64,000 nucleotides of DNA, taken from contig NZ_JASHKB010000009.1 of assembly GCF_030732865.1 (NCBI RefSeq), forward strand, positions 62,001 to 126,000, written 5' to 3'. Shown piece by piece: positions 63,613 through 64,000 of this stretch. Numbering within the stretch: position 1 is the first letter of the stretch; every line of letters begins with the position of its first letter. The notes beneath the pieces are model-generated. The model did no database searches, was not told the origin of the DNA, and saw nothing but the letters and a program-made list of their open reading frames with translations. The position numbers and the translations under genes are program-made. Source of the stretch: Roseitalea sp. MMSF_3546 (GTDB lineage Bacteria > Pseudomonadota > Alphaproteobacteria > Rhizobiales > Rhizobiaceae).

Positions 63613-64000
63613 TTGGCGCACGCATTCGGCAAGGTCAGGATCGGCACGCGCGGCAGCCCGCTGGCGCTCGCCCAGGCGCATGAAGTGCGCGACCGCCTGG
63701 TGGCGGCGCATGGCACCGATCCGCAGGCGATCGAGATCGTGGTGATCTCCACCGCAGGCGACCGCATCCTCGACCGCCCGCTCGCCGAGGTCGGCGGCAA
63801 GGGCCTGTTCACCGAGGAGATCGAGGCCAGGCTGGCCAGCGGCGAGATCGACATCGCCGTCCATTCGTCAAAGGACATGCCGACGGCCCTGCCCGAAGGG
63901 CTCGCCCTGACCGCCTTTCTGGCACGCGAGGATCCGCGCGACGCCTTTATCGGCAAGGCCGCGCCGAGCCTGGGCGAATTGCCGCAGGGCGCGGTGGTCG
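63613..64000 (+). CDS. hemC: hydroxymethylbilane synthase (3' end outside window)
   Basis: The first 129 or so residues of porphobilinogen deaminase: [17 protein letters not shown], the [15 protein letters not shown] substrate loop, [13 protein letters not shown] with the catalytic aspartate region (HSSKD), and [11 protein letters not shown]. The enzyme joins four porphobilinogens to hydroxymethylbilane on a dipyrromethane cofactor. The dipyrromethane cysteine lies beyond the window. No ATG is in frame upstream. A TTG at 63613 with GGGGAGC about ten bases before it is the likely start. It is divergent from tsaD across 90 bases, an arrangement typical of Hyphomicrobiales. Confidence 0.92.
   Translation, partial: MAHAFGKVRIGTRGSPLALAQAHEVRDRLVAAHGTDPQAIEIVVISTAGDRILDRPLAEVGGKGLFTEEIEARLASGEIDIAVHSSKDMPTALPEGLALTAFLAREDPRDAFIGKAAPSLGELPQGAVV

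Overview
The window is GC-rich and coding-dense. It looks like chromosomal DNA of an alphaproteobacterium of the order Hyphomicrobiales (Rhizobiales). The basis is family-level similarity of the housekeeping genes and their order: glnK-amtB-ftsK-lolA-xthA, a CenR-like response regulator, and hemC divergent from tsaD-gpsA-EVE. There is one RNA gene, tRNA-Gly(GCC). I saw no insertion sequence, integrase, CRISPR array or rRNA.

Layout. (1) 1-8111 holds the end of an ABC importer ATPase gene, a LysR regulator, and a sugar-acid cassette: SDR, mannonate-dehydratase-like enzyme, FadR-type GntR regulator and an RbsBAC-like importer. (2) 8311-10907 holds glpD and a divergent DeoR/GlpR regulator. (3) 11189-44665 is a 33-kb catabolic block with no housekeeping genes. 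(4) 44886-64000 is mostly core: a PAS-like gene remnant, tRNA-Gly, a YbaK-type deacylase, a CnoX-like thioredoxin, a LON-domain protein, a Trm112-like protein, TetR, a UbiH-like hydroxylase, tesB, glnK, amtB, ftsK, lolA, xthA, a cNMP-binding protein, a CenR-like regulator, a YkuD-like protein, a DUF1761-like protein, EVE, gpsA, tsaD and the start of hemC.

The catabolic block falls into three linked parts. Part A (11189-20651) has an Ldh2-type dehydrogenase, an M81/MlrC-family protein, an MFS transporter fused to HEAT-like repeats, a NagA-like deacetylase operon with two paralogous cysteine-patterned unknown proteins, an SDR, a GntR-LacI hybrid regulator and a RidA protein. Part B (20803-35266) has a six-gene overlapping operon (two Gfo/Idh oxidoreductases, two SDRs, an HpaI-type aldolase, a D-serine-deaminase-like PLP enzyme). 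Divergent from it is a dipeptide-type ABC importer followed by an N-acetylneuraminate-lyase-like enzyme, a PhyH-type dioxygenase and a second DapA-superfamily enzyme. Part C (35274-44665) has a second MlrC, an IclR regulator with two matching palindromes, a class III aminotransferase and a second dipeptide-type importer. Together they suggest import and breakdown of an N-acylated amino-sugar or amino-acid-like compound. The substrate is not determined.

The most striking observation is the solute-binding protein at 26850-28469. Its two halves are in reversed order relative to canonical family-5 binding proteins, a circular permutation, while the neighbouring binding protein at 39348-40898 has the canonical order. 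Other notable items are the MFS-HEAT fusion, the paralogous cysteine protein pair, a shared operator-like sequence linking parts A and B, duplicated IclR-type palindromes, and GC-rich stem-loops after all three binding-protein genes.
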